Shown here: positions 16,620-25,379 of the stretch, piece by piece
Position numbering within the stretch: the stretch's first letter is position 1
How the letters are laid out: every line of letters begins with the position of its first letter
Source: Curtobacterium flaccumfaciens pv. betae
Lineage (GTDB): Bacteria > Actinomycetota > Actinomycetes > Actinomycetales > Microbacteriaceae
Assembly (NCBI RefSeq): GCF_026241855.1
Contig: NZ_JAPJDC010000001.1
Coordinates: 3,348,001 to 3,412,000, forward strand
Length of the DNA stretch: 64,000 bases
Reading direction: 5' to 3'
The notes under the pieces: model-generated
Told to the model about the DNA's origin: nothing
The model's input: only the letters and a program-made list of their open reading frames with translations
Database searches by the model: none
Translations under genes and position numbers: made by a program

Positions 16620-17480
16620 GTGACCGACCCGACCCCCACGCACTGGACCCTGACGCTCGTCTGCGACGACCAGCCCGGGATCGTGCACGCCGTCTCCGGA
16701 GCGATCGTCGCCGCCCAGGGCAACATCACCGAGTCGCAGCAGTTCTCCAGCGCCGACACGAACACGTTCTTCATGCGCCTGCAGGTGATGGCGCCGGTGG
16801 ACCGCGCCGCCTTCGAGGCAGCGCTCGCCCCCGTCGCCGCCCGCTACGACGCCCGCGTCCAGCTCGACGTCGTCGGGCGTCCGCTGCGCACCCTCGTGCT
16901 GGTGTCGAAGGCGGGCCACTGCCTGAACGACCTGCTCTACCGGCAGCGCGGCGGACAGCTGCCGATCGAGGTCCCCCTCGTGCTGTCGAACCACGCGGAC
17001 CTGTCCGAGCTCGCCGCGTTCTACTCCGTACCGTTCGAGCACCGCCCGGTCACCGACGCCGATTCGAAGGAGCAGATGGAGCGACGCGTGCTGCAGGCGG
17101 TGGAGGAGCACGACATCGAGCTCGTGGTCCTCGCGCGCTACATGCAGATCCTGTCGCCCGAGCTCTGCGCCGCGCTCGAGGGCCGTGCCGTGAACATCCA
17201 CCACTCGTTCCTGCCCGGCTTCAAGGGCGCGAACCCGTACCGGCAAGCGCACGCCCGCGGGGTGAAGCTCATCGGTGCGACCGCGCACTTCGTGACGAGC
17301 GACCTCGACGAGGGCCCGATCATCGAGCAGAACGTCGTCCGCGTCGACCACACCAAGGAACCGGCCGAGCTGGTGTCCATCGGGCAGGACGAGGAGTCCC
17401 GCACGCTCACCCAGGCGGTGCGCTGGATCGCGGAGGACCGCGTCCTGCTCGACGGCGCCCGCACCATCATCTTCAAGTAG
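16620..17480 (+). CDS. purU: Formyltetrahydrofolate deformylase
   Basis: Hydrolyses 10-formyl-THF to formate and THF, balancing the one-carbon pool and, in some bacteria, supplying formate to PurT. The 286-residue protein has an N-terminal ACT domain (about 10-88) and a formyltransferase domain (90-286) with catalytic Asn192, His194 (NIHHSFLPGF) and Asp230. The GTG follows TACCCT by six bases, suggesting a leaderless mRNA. It begins a run with a DUF2568 gene and nagA. Confidence 0.94.
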   Translation: MTDPTPTHWTLTLVCDDQPGIVHAVSGAIVAAQGNITESQQFSSADTNTFFMRLQVMAPVDRAAFEAALAPVAARYDARVQLDVVGRPLRTLVLVSKAGHCLNDLLYRQRGGQLPIEVPLVLSNHADLSELAAFYSVPFEHRPVTDADSKEQMERRVLQAVEEHDIELVVLARYMQILSPELCAALEGRAVNIHHSFLPGFKGANPYRQAHARGVKLIGATAHFVTSDLDEGPIIEQNVVRVDHTKEPAELVSIGQDEESRTLTQAVRWIAEDRVLLDGARTIIFK

Positions 17481-17488
17481 GCAGCACC

Positions 17489-17896
17489 ATGACCAACGCC
17501 CCGCAGTCCCCCGTCGACTGGGAATCGGTTCCCGACCCGGCCGCCGTCCGGCAGCCACGACGGCGGTTCGAGGCCTGGATGGTCCTGCGGATCGCCGTGA
17601 TGGTGTTCGGCCTGCTGTCCCTGGCCTTCTGGGGCTACTGGTCGTGGCAGCTCCCGCTCCCCGGCTACCTGTTCATGTTCGGCGCCCCGCTGTTCGCCGC
17701 GGTCGTCTGGTACTTCTTCCGGTCGCCGCGGTCCCCGATCGAGACCGACATCGTCGGCAAGACCATCGTCGAGGTCGCCCTGGTCGTCGCCGCAGGCGCG
17801 ACCTGGATCTCCATCGGGCACCCGGTCGTCGGGATCGTCTTCATCGTGATCGCCGCCCTGAGCGGCCTGATCGCGTTCCGCAAGGAGACCGCATGA
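17489..17896 (+). CDS. YrdB family (DUF2568) membrane protein
   Basis: A 135-residue protein with four predicted membrane helices between about residues 28 and 128 and a charged N-terminus (VRQPRRRFEAW). It matches the small YrdB/DUF2568 group by size and hydrophobic pattern; function unknown. It follows purU by eight bases, and its stop overlaps the nagA start in ATGA, so purU, this gene and nagA are probably one operon. Confidence 0.82.
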   Translation: MTNAPQSPVDWESVPDPAAVRQPRRRFEAWMVLRIAVMVFGLLSLAFWGYWSWQLPLPGYLFMFGAPLFAAVVWYFFRSPRSPIETDIVGKTIVEVALVVAAGATWISIGHPVVGIVFIVIAALSGLIAFRKETA

Positions 17897-19059
17897 GCAC
17901 CACGGGCCTCCAGACCGGCCAGGAGGCCCAGCGCACGCTGGTCCGCGTAGCCCGCGTCGTCGACGCAGCCGGCACCACGGCCGACGGCTGGGTCCTGGTC
18001 GTCGGCGACACGATCCACGCGACCGGCTCCGGCCCCGAGGCCCCCGCGGCCGACCGGGTCGTCGACCTGGGCGACGCGGTCCTGACGCCCGGCTTCGTGG
18101 ACCTGCACGGGCACGGTGGGGCGACCGAGGCGTACGAGGACGACTCGTTCGACCGTTCGCTCGCGATGCACCGTTCGCACGGCACGACCCGCTCCGTCCT
18201 GTCGCTCGTCGCGAACCCGGTCCCCGCCCTCGCGGCGTCGCTGGCCCGCGTCCGCGCCGTGATGGCGAGCGACCCGCTCGTGCTCGGCGTGCACCTGGAG
18301 GGACCGTTCCTGTCCCCGCACAACAAGGGTGCGCACAACGAGTCGTTCCTGATCGATCCGACGCCCGCCGCGGTCGACGCGCTGCTCGAAGCGGGCGAGG
18401 GCGTCATCCGACAGGTCACGATCGCGCCCGAACTGCCCGGAGCCCTCGACGCCGTCCGCCGGTTCGTCGCGGCCGGCGTCACGGTCGCCGTCGGGCACAC
18501 GGTCGGCACGTACGACCAGGCCCGCGCCGCCTTCGACGCCGGGGCGACGATCCTGACCCACGCCTGCAACGCGATGCCGGGGCTGCACCACCGCGCACCG
18601 GGGCCGATCGGCGCTGCCGTGGCGGACGACCGCGTGACGCTCGAGCTCATCCTGGACGCCGTGCACGTGCATCCCGTCGTGGCGGACACGCTCTTCCGGG
18701 CGACGCCGGGTCGTGTGGCGCTGATCACCGATGCGATGGGTGCCGCCGGCGCTGCGGACGGCTCGTACCGGCTGGGGTCGCTCGACGTCACCGTGACCGA
18801 CGGGGTCGCGCACGTCGCCGGGACCGACACCATCGCCGGGTCGACGCTGACGCAGGACGTGGCGCTCCGCAACGCGGTCTCGCTCGCCGGGCGGACCCTG
18901 CCCGAGGCCGTGGCGGCGCTGACGAGCGTGCCGGCCGCGGCGCTCGGGCTCGGCGACCGCCTGGGTCGGCTCGCGCCGGGGTTCGCCGCGGACCTCGTGG
19001 CGCTGTCGCCGTCGCTCGAGGTGCAGCGCGTGTGGGGCGGCGGGCGCGAGCTGCGCTGA
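17893..19059 (+). CDS. nagA: N-acetylglucosamine-6-phosphate deacetylase
   Basis: Deacetylates GlcNAc-6-P to GlcN-6-P, the substrate of NagB encoded at 24.5 kb. The 388-residue amidohydrolase has the metal pair HGHG (His72, His74), the GVHLEGPFLSPHNKGAH segment with the catalytic-site Glu, VAVGHT, HACNAMPG and the catalytic Asp in LITDAMGA. It is translationally coupled to the DUF2568 gene. Unlike nagB, it has no DasR-type operator directly upstream. Confidence 0.94.
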   Translation: MSTTGLQTGQEAQRTLVRVARVVDAAGTTADGWVLVVGDTIHATGSGPEAPAADRVVDLGDAVLTPGFVDLHGHGGATEAYEDDSFDRSLAMHRSHGTTRSVLSLVANPVPALAASLARVRAVMASDPLVLGVHLEGPFLSPHNKGAHNESFLIDPTPAAVDALLEAGEGVIRQVTIAPELPGALDAVRRFVAAGVTVAVGHTVGTYDQARAAFDAGATILTHACNAMPGLHHRAPGPIGAAVADDRVTLELILDAVHVHPVVADTLFRATPGRVALITDAMGAAGAADGSYRLGSLDVTVTDGVAHVAGTDTIAGSTLTQDVALRNAVSLAGRTLPEAVAALTSVPAAALGLGDRLGRLAPGFAADLVALSPSLEVQRVWGGGRELR

Positions 19060-19075
19060 GGCGCGCAGCGTGTGT

Positions 19076-21523
19076 TCAGCGGTCGACCGGGCGCCCGCGC
19101 GCGCCGCTCGCCCACGACGTGTCCGCCGTCTCCCCGACCCGGAGCGACAGCGTGCCGCCTCGCGTCACGAAGGACGCCGGCACCCACGACTGCTCGAGCG
19201 TCCGGCCGTTCAACCGGGCTCCCTGCACGTACGGCTCGGTCCCGGTCGACCGGATGACGATCCGCTCGCCGCTCGCGCGCCGGATGTCGACCGTGCTGAA
19301 CGTCGGGCTGCCGATGAGCATCTCCGCTCGCCCGGGCGTCTGCGGGAACAGGCCGATCGAGGCGAAGACGTACCAGGCGCTCATCGTGCCGAGGTCGTCG
19401 TTGCCGGGAAGGCCGCCGGGGCCGGTCGAGTAGGCGTCGTCCACGACCTGCCGCACGGTCTCCTGCGTCTTCCAGGGCTTGCCGAGGGCGTTGTACATCC
19501 ACGGCGTGTGGATGTCGGGCTCGTTCGTCGGGTCGAACTTCGTGGCGTCGCCACCGGTGACCGCCCAGTTGCCCGAGGCGTCGTGGAAGAAGTCGTCGAG
19601 CCGTGCGACCGCGGCGTCGTCACCGCCGAGCGCGCCGGACAGCCCCTGCACGTCCTGCGGCACGAGCCAGGTGTACTGCGCGCTGGTGCCCTGCGCGAAC
19701 CCGGTCCCCGTCGACGGCGACCAGCCCGGCGTCCACGAGCCGTCGGCCTGCCGCGCGGCCTGGTACCCGACGGCGGCGTTGAAGGTGTTCTTCCAGGAGG
19801 TCCCCCGCTCGGCGAACATCCGGGCGTCGGAACGAAGCCCGAGGGAACCCGCCCAGTACCCGAGCGCACTGTCGGAGATCGAGTCCTCGAGGGTCTCGGC
19901 CGCACCGCCCCAGCAGGAGCAGTCGTCGTTCGCCGCGTACTGCCGCTCCAGGTACTCGTCGAGTGCGGGCCGCTGCGCCAGGCACTGCCCCGGGCACCCG
20001 ATGTCGCTCTCGGCGTCCGCGTTCTCGACCGTCGCCTGGCGTTTCAGCGAGGCGTAGGCGGCCCGGACGTCGAAGTTCCGGACGCCCATGGCGTACCAGG
20101 TGGCGAGCGTCGCGGCCGAGGGGTCGCCGGTCATCACGTGCGTCGGCGCGCCGAGGTGCAGCCACCGGTCCCACACCCCGCCATTCTGCTCGGCGAACCG
20201 CAGCATCGACTGCGCCATGTCCCCGGCGACGTCCGGCCGCAGCAAGGCCAGCAGCTGGATCTGCGCCCGGTACTGGTCCCACCCGGAGTACGTGCCGTAG
20301 ACGGCCCGGTGTCCGCGGTCCATCCGGTGCACCCGCAGGTCCGGCCCGAGGTAGCGCCCGTCGCGGTCGTTCAGCGTGTTCGGCTGCATGAGTGCGTGGT
20401 AGACCGACGTGGAGAGCTGGGTGGTCCGGTCCGCCGTGCCGCCGCCGACGCGCAGGCGCGACAGTTCACGGTTCCAGGAGGCCCGTGTGCCGGCCGCCAC
20501 GCTGGCGACGGTCGAGCGCTTGGTCACCTCGCCGTCACGGTTGGCGACCGCCCCGGCCGCGCTCACGTACGAGATGCCGATCTTCGCCTGCACCGTCGCT
20601 CCGCGACGCGCGTCGAACCCGACCCAGGCGCCGGAGCCGCGTCCGGCGCGGTCGGCCCCGGTCAGGTAGCCCTCCCCACCGGAGGAGGACGTGCCTCCAG
20701 GCTGGACCGTGCCGTCCTTCCAGGTGCCGGTGCTCGCGAACGCCGTGTCGAAGGTCGCGGTGAAGTACAGGCGGTAGTAGCTGCGGCGGTCCGGGTTGGT
20801 GGCGCCGCCGCCGTTCGCGCGGCGGCTGCAGAAGCCACCCGTCAGGACGCTGCCGCTGACCGTGCGGGTGCGGGGGTCGACGCGGGTGATCGCGGCCTCG
20901 CTGCCGTTGATCGAGTTCGACGTACGGAACAGCAGGTTCGCGTCCTTGCCGGCCGGGAACGTGAACGCGCCGACGCCCGCGCGCGTGGTGACGGCGAGGT
21001 CGGTGCGGACGCCGTTGTCGAGCGTGACGCCGTAGCGTCCGGGGCTCGCGGACTCCTGGTCGTGGGAGTACCCGGCGGCGTAGACAGCGTCCTTCGAGTC
21101 GGCCGACGGCGAGGTCGTGACCGAGGTCGTGACCGGCATGATCGGCACGTCTCCCGCAGCACCCGGAGCACACCCGGCCCCGTTCAGGTGCGTCAGGCTG
21201 AAGCCGCGCAGCCGGTTCACGTCGTACGAGTAGCCGTTCGCGACCGGGGTCGACGTCTGGTCGCCCGCGGTCCCGGTGGGACTCCACTGCACCATGCCGA
21301 ACGGTGCGGTGGCCCCGGGCCAGGTGTTGCCGTCGTTGCTCGTGCCGACGAAGGGGTCGACGTACCGGGCCGGATCGCTCACGGCCCGTCCGGGCTGCGT
21401 CGACGGCGAGGCCACCGCCGGCGCGGCGACGATCCCCGTGCCCAGCAGTACGGCGATCGTGGCCACCGCGGCGAGCGGGAGCGGACGGACGAGCGGGCGA
21501 CGGTGCACGCGAGATCGGTTCAC
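19076..21523 (-). CDS. GH92 family alpha-mannosidase, secreted
   Basis: An 815-residue protein with a signal peptide (basic start, hydrophobic 17-34, APAVAS cleavage region). The GH92 N-terminal signature DPFVGTSNDGNTWPGATAPF starts near residue 56. Later blocks include SVYHALMQPN and GNDDLGTMSAWYVFASIGLFPQ, the calcium and catalytic-base region of the family. Known role: exo-alpha-mannosidase on mannans or N-glycans. Two cysteine pairs in the middle suggest an extracellular location. GTG start at 21523; convergent with nagA across 16 bp. Confidence 0.92.
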   Translation of the reverse strand: MNRSRVHRRPLVRPLPLAAVATIAVLLGTGIVAAPAVASPSTQPGRAVSDPARYVDPFVGTSNDGNTWPGATAPFGMVQWSPTGTAGDQTSTPVANGYSYDVNRLRGFSLTHLNGAGCAPGAAGDVPIMPVTTSVTTSPSADSKDAVYAAGYSHDQESASPGRYGVTLDNGVRTDLAVTTRAGVGAFTFPAGKDANLLFRTSNSINGSEAAITRVDPRTRTVSGSVLTGGFCSRRANGGGATNPDRRSYYRLYFTATFDTAFASTGTWKDGTVQPGGTSSSGGEGYLTGADRAGRGSGAWVGFDARRGATVQAKIGISYVSAAGAVANRDGEVTKRSTVASVAAGTRASWNRELSRLRVGGGTADRTTQLSTSVYHALMQPNTLNDRDGRYLGPDLRVHRMDRGHRAVYGTYSGWDQYRAQIQLLALLRPDVAGDMAQSMLRFAEQNGGVWDRWLHLGAPTHVMTGDPSAATLATWYAMGVRNFDVRAAYASLKRQATVENADAESDIGCPGQCLAQRPALDEYLERQYAANDDCSCWGGAAETLEDSISDSALGYWAGSLGLRSDARMFAERGTSWKNTFNAAVGYQAARQADGSWTPGWSPSTGTGFAQGTSAQYTWLVPQDVQGLSGALGGDDAAVARLDDFFHDASGNWAVTGGDATKFDPTNEPDIHTPWMYNALGKPWKTQETVRQVVDDAYSTGPGGLPGNDDLGTMSAWYVFASIGLFPQTPGRAEMLIGSPTFSTVDIRRASGERIVIRSTGTEPYVQGARLNGRTLEQSWVPASFVTRGGTLSLRVGETADTSWASGARGRPVDR

Positions 21524-21624
21524 GTTCGTGACGCTAGCCCCCTCGGACGGGGGACGCCGCTCTCGTCACCGAGCGCTCTCCCGCTGTTCACGTCGGGTTC
21601 GGCGACGGGTTCGGCCCCGCCCGG

Positions 21625-22515
21625 TCAGACGACGGTGCGCGCTGCGACCTCATCGACGAAGGTGCGGACCCGCTGCCGGAACCCCGGGTCGGCGGCTGCC
21701 CCGCGGACGGGGACGACGTGCAGCCGCCGATCACCCCGACGCAGCGCCGGCCCGACGAACACCCCCTCGGCGACGTCCGGTGCGGTGGCCGACCAGAGCG
21801 TCGAGCGAGCGCCGTCCTCCGCGGTCCGGGCCATGCTGCGGGCGACCAGGCCACCGAGGCGCTGCGTGAGGGTCTCGGCCTGGTCGTTCATCCCCGTCGC
21901 TGCGATGCCGGGGTGTGCGATGACCGAGCGGACGGCCGAGCCGGCCGCGCGGAGCCGCTCGCCGAGGTCGACCGCGAGCGCCGTCGCCGCCGTCTTCGAG
22001 TCGGTGTACACGGCGAACTGGGAGTAGCCGCTCGCATCGTCGACCCCGCCCGGTGCCGGCACGCGGCGGGTGCGCTGCGACAGGTTCGACCCGACGAGCA
22101 CGACCCGGGGTGACGGTCCACCGAGCACCGGGAGCATCGCGTCGGCGAGCACGGCCGGGCCGACGACGTTGGTGGCCCAGGTGCGTTCGATGCCCTCGTC
22201 GGTCAGCCCGAACGCGCCGAGCGTCGCGCCGGCGTTGTTGACGAGGGCGTCCACGACGATGCCGTCCGCGGCGAGCTGCCGGGCGAACGCCGTGACCGAG
22301 GCGACCGACGCGGTGTCGACGACCCGCGCCTCCAGACCGGCGGGCAGGACACGAGCCGCCTTGTCCGGGTTGCGGACCGCCGCGATGACGCGCGCTCCGG
22401 CGGCGGCCAGTCGGGTCGCGACCACCAGACCGAGTCCGCCGGTCGCACCGGTGACCACGACCGTCCGCCCGTGCTGGTCCGCCATCTGTCCGGGCTCCCA
22501 CGTGAAGGGTTCCAT
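21625..22515 (-). CDS. Short-chain dehydrogenase/reductase
   Basis: A 296-residue SDR with the cofactor motif TGATGGLG (residues 23-30), NNAGA near 92-96, catalytic Ser around VGSNLS and the YTDSK Tyr-Lys pair (YxxxK). It resembles WW-domain oxidoreductase/retinol dehydrogenase-like SDRs, so the substrate is open. The ATG is preceded by AGGAGACGACG. It is divergent from a TetR gene, with a 15-bp palindrome 32 bases before its start; probably that regulator's target. Confidence 0.87.
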   Translation of the reverse strand: MEPFTWEPGQMADQHGRTVVVTGATGGLGLVVATRLAAAGARVIAAVRNPDKAARVLPAGLEARVVDTASVASVTAFARQLAADGIVVDALVNNAGATLGAFGLTDEGIERTWATNVVGPAVLADAMLPVLGGPSPRVVLVGSNLSQRTRRVPAPGGVDDASGYSQFAVYTDSKTAATALAVDLGERLRAAGSAVRSVIAHPGIAATGMNDQAETLTQRLGGLVARSMARTAEDGARSTLWSATAPDVAEGVFVGPALRRGDRRLHVVPVRGAAADPGFRQRVRTFVDEVAARTVV

Positions 22516-22546
22516 CGTCGTCTCCTGTCCGCGCTCCGTCTCGAAT

Positions 22547-22561
22547 CGGATGATTCATCCG
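22547..22561. promoter_or_regulatory. Operator palindrome between SDR and TetR genes
   Basis: CGGATGA-T-TCATCCG is a perfect 7-1-7 palindrome, 19 bp upstream of the TetR -10 box (TAGAGT, 22581-22586) and just upstream of the SDR ribosome site. CGGAT recurs at 22577. It probably binds the divergently encoded TetR protein. Confidence 0.68.
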
Positions 22562-22592
22562 GAACGGTAGCACAACCGGATAGAGTGTCCGC

Positions 22593-23165
22593 ATGACGAT
22601 CGCCATGGCCCGTCCCGAAGCGCTGCGTTCCGATGCGCAGCGCAACCGGACCGCGCTGCTCGACGTCGCCCGGTCGTTCCTCGAGCGCTGCGACCAGCCG
22701 CTCCTGAACGCCGTCGCACACGAGGCCGGCGTGGGTGTCGGGACCGCCTACCGGCACTTCCCGTCGCAGCAGCACCTGCTCGAGGCGCTCGCGATCGACG
22801 CGCTCGAGGACATGCTCGACCTCGTCCGTGTCGCCGTCGCGCTGCCCGACACAGGGGACGCGCTCCGCGGGGTCGTGACGGCTGCCTTCCGGAGCATGGT
22901 CGACGATGCCGCCCTGGGCGACCTGCTGACGAACGGCGGGTTCTCGTGCGCCGACACCGCTGCGCTCGCAGGAGACCTGGTGGTGTCCGTCGACGCACTG
23001 CTCGCTCGGGCACGGGCCGAGGGGCTCGCGCGTGCCGACGTCGACGCGGACGACCTGCGACGGCTGCTGTGCGGGATGCGGGCGGCCGCCGTTGCCGGTG
23101 GCTCCCGGGTGCACGACCCCGAGCGCTACGTCGAGGTGCTGCTGGCGGGGCTCCGCCCGGCCTGA
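22593..23165 (+). CDS. TetR-family transcriptional regulator
   Basis: A 190-residue protein whose HTH lies in VAHEAGVGVGTAYRHFPSQQ (about residues 42-61), the most conserved TetR segment, followed by a variable ligand domain and a C-terminal helix like the SbtR group (DLRRLLCGMRAA). TAGAGT ends six bases before the ATG, so the mRNA is probably leaderless. It is divergent from the SDR gene with a palindrome between, suggesting repression of that enzyme and itself. Confidence 0.88.
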   Translation: MTIAMARPEALRSDAQRNRTALLDVARSFLERCDQPLLNAVAHEAGVGVGTAYRHFPSQQHLLEALAIDALEDMLDLVRVAVALPDTGDALRGVVTAAFRSMVDDAALGDLLTNGGFSCADTAALAGDLVVSVDALLARARAEGLARADVDADDLRRLLCGMRAAAVAGGSRVHDPERYVEVLLAGLRPA

Positions 23166-23209
23166 CCACCACCCTCGCGCCCGGCGTGGCTCGCTGTCAG
23201 GATGGGCGC

Positions 23210-24385
23210 ATGAGCGTCATGGTGTCCGTCTTCGATGCGTACCGGTCCCGCACGAGCGAGAAGTACACGGCCTACCCGCCGGACGTGCTCCCCATGTTCG
23301 TCGCCGAGATGGACAGCATGCTCGCCGAGCCGATCCGTGACGCCCTGGTCACCGCGGTGACGAACGGCGACACCGGGTACGTCGGGCACGGGCGGGCCCT
23401 GCCCGAGGCGTTCGCCGACTTCGCCGAGAGCCGGTGGGCGTGGCGGGTCGACCCCGACCTGGTCCGCACCACCACGGACGTGTCGGTCGCTGCGGTCGAG
23501 GTGCTGCGCCGGGTCATCGAGCCGGGCGACCAGGTGGTCATCATGCCGCCCGTGTACCCGCCGTTCTGGGAGTACGTGTCCGAGGCCGGCGGCACCGTCA
23601 CCGAGGTCCCGCTGCTCGCCCCCGAGGGCCCGGCCGACCCCTTCGACACCACGGCCGGCTGGCGGATGGACCTGGACGGCCTCGCGCAGGCGTTCGCCGA
23701 CGGAGCCCGCACGGTGCTGCTCTGCAACCCGCACAACCCCCTCGGCCTGGTGCACGACCGTGCATCGCTCGTCGCACTCGCGGAGCTGGCCGCCGAGTGG
23801 GACGCCGTCGTGGTGTCCGACGAGATCCACGCGCCGCTCGTGCACGCCGACGCGGTGTTCACGCCGTTCCTGGAGTCTTGCCCCGAGGCCGCATCGCTCG
23901 GGGTCGCCCTGACGAGTGCGAGCAAGGCCTGGAACCTCGCCGGCACGAAGTGCGCGATGATGATCGGCGCCTCGGAGCGGGCCCGCGCCTGGTTCGACGG
24001 CCTGCCGACCGAGGTCGTCGAACGCACCGGCATCCTCGGCTACACCGCGAGCGTCGCGGCCTTCAGCGAGGGCGAGCCGTGGCTGGCGTCACTGCTCACC
24101 GAGCTCGCGGCGAACCGGCGCTCCCTGGCCGAGCGGCTCGGCGACGTGCTGCCCGGCGCCGAGTACCGGCAGCCGCAGGCGTCGTACCTGGCGTGGCTCG
24201 ATCTGCGGGCGCTGCCGTGGGGCGACGACCCCGCGGCGGAGCTCGTCGACCGGGCGAAGGTGGCGCTCGGCTCCGGCCCGGCGTTCGGACGGCAGGGCCG
24301 GGGCTTCGCGCGGCTGAACTTCGGGTGCTCGGCGGAGACCCTCGACGAGGGGCTCAGCCGCCTCGCCGCAGCCGCGCGCGCCTGA
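23210..24385 (+). CDS. MalY/PatB-type PLP enzyme (cystathionine beta-lyase-like)
   Basis: A class I/II-fold PLP enzyme of 391 residues. The markers are VAEMDSMLAEPI near the N-terminus, the NPHNPLG segment, SDEIHAPLV, and the PLP-binding lysine in TSASKAWNLAG. MalY/PatB enzymes cleave cystathionine or cysteine conjugates to thiol, pyruvate and ammonia. ATG at 23210, preceded by a CAGGAT box. It ends at a long nested palindrome shared with convergent nagB. It may act in methionine synthesis or sulfur salvage; the substrate is not determined. Confidence 0.88.
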   Translation: MSVMVSVFDAYRSRTSEKYTAYPPDVLPMFVAEMDSMLAEPIRDALVTAVTNGDTGYVGHGRALPEAFADFAESRWAWRVDPDLVRTTTDVSVAAVEVLRRVIEPGDQVVIMPPVYPPFWEYVSEAGGTVTEVPLLAPEGPADPFDTTAGWRMDLDGLAQAFADGARTVLLCNPHNPLGLVHDRASLVALAELAAEWDAVVVSDEIHAPLVHADAVFTPFLESCPEAASLGVALTSASKAWNLAGTKCAMMIGASERARAWFDGLPTEVVERTGILGYTASVAAFSEGEPWLASLLTELAANRRSLAERLGDVLPGAEYRQPQASYLAWLDLRALPWGDDPAAELVDRAKVALGSGPAFGRQGRGFARLNFGCSAETLDEGLSRLAAAARA

Positions 24386-24409
24386 CACCGGACCTGGATC
24401 GGGCCGGAA

Positions 24410-24512
24410 GACGCCGGCGTGCGCGTGCGACGCCCCGCAATCGTCGACACGCCCCCGAATTCGGCGGCGTGTCGGCGCTCGGGCGGCGTCTGAGCAAGCC
24501 GCCGGCGTCTAC
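24410..24512. repeat. Long nested palindrome between malY-like and nagB genes (family F)
   Basis: Outer arms AGACGCCGGCG and CGCCGGCGTCT match over 11 bp. Inner segments GACGCC/GGCGTC and CGACACGCC/GGCGTGTCG also pair, and the centre is GAATTC. The whole ~103 bp could extrude as a branched cruciform or fold as a strong RNA hairpin. It probably ends transcription from both convergent genes. No second copy was seen here. Confidence 0.7.
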
Positions 24513-24533
24513 CGCAGCAAGATCGGCGGCCGC

Positions 24534-25319
24534 CTACTCGAACCGCTGCCAGGCCGGCTTGTGCGCGTACGTGTAGCGGTAGTAGTCGGCGAGCTGCAGC
24601 CCGGCGGCGGCTTCCTCGTCGACGACGACGGTCGCGTGCTCGTGCAGCTGCAGGGCCGAACCGGGCACGAAGGAGCTGAGCGGCCCCTCGACCGCAGCGG
24701 CGACGGCCGCCGCCTTCGACGGGCCCTGGGCGACGAGGACGAGCTCGCGGGCCTCGAGGATGGTGCCGAGCCCCTGCGTCATGCAGTGCGTCGGGACCTG
24801 CTCGGGCGAGTCGAAGAAGCGCGCGTTGGCGTCACGGGTCGACGGCGCGAGGGTCTTGATGCGGGTGCGCGAGGCGAACGACGACGTCGGCTCGTTGAAC
24901 CCGATGTGGCCGTTGGCCCCGATGCCGAGGATCTGCACATCGATCCCGCCCGCGGCACGGATCGCGGCGTCGTACTCCTTGGCCGCGAACTCCAGGTCGG
25001 CGGCACGGCCGTCCGGCACCCGCACGCGCGACGCGTCGAAGCCGAGGGGCGCCACGACGTCGCGGGCGATCACGGCAGCGTACGACTCGGGGTGCTCGAG
25101 CGGGATGCCGACGTACTCGTCGAGGGCGAACCCACGGGCCTCGGCGAACGAGATCTCGCCCGCCTGCACCCGGCGCTGCAGGTCGGTGTAGATGCCCTGC
25201 GGGCTGGATCCGGTGGCGAGACCGATGACGGCGGACGGCTTCTTGGCGACGACGGACGCGATCTTGGCCGCGGCGACGCGACCGACCTCGTCCGGCGTGG
25301 GCAGGATGATGATCTCCAC
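24534..25319 (-). CDS. nagB: Glucosamine-6-phosphate deaminase
   Basis: Converts GlcN-6-P to fructose-6-P and ammonia, the last step of amino-sugar catabolism after NagA. The 261-residue protein has GLATGSSPQGIY (sugar-phosphate loop), ALDEYVGI with the catalytic Asp, and LGIGANGHIGFNEP. GTG start six bases after TAGGCT (25326-25331, minus strand), so leaderless. A perfect DasR-type palindrome overlaps this promoter, indicating repression by a GntR/HutC regulator relieved by amino-sugar phosphates. Confidence 0.95.
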   Translation of the reverse strand: MEIIILPTPDEVGRVAAAKIASVVAKKPSAVIGLATGSSPQGIYTDLQRRVQAGEISFAEARGFALDEYVGIPLEHPESYAAVIARDVVAPLGFDASRVRVPDGRAADLEFAAKEYDAAIRAAGGIDVQILGIGANGHIGFNEPTSSFASRTRIKTLAPSTRDANARFFDSPEQVPTHCMTQGLGTILEARELVLVAQGPSKAAAVAAAVEGPLSSFVPGSALQLHEHATVVVDEEAAAGLQLADYYRYTYAHKPAWQRFE

Positions 25320-25330
25320 ATGCCCAGCCT

Positions 25331-25346
25331 ACTGGTCATGACCAGT
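25331..25346. promoter_or_regulatory. DasR/NagR-type operator (dre-like site)
   Basis: ACTGGTCATGACCAGT is a perfect 16-bp palindrome. It differs from the Streptomyces dre consensus ACTGGTCTAGACCACT only in the two central bases and one flank base. It overlaps the nagB -10 element and lies 21 bp upstream of the divergent Nudix -10 box (TAGCGT). The GntR-family regulator itself is not in the window. Confidence 0.82.
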
Positions 25347-25379
25347 CTGCGACAGGGGTCGTGTGGGTAGCGTGGAGGC

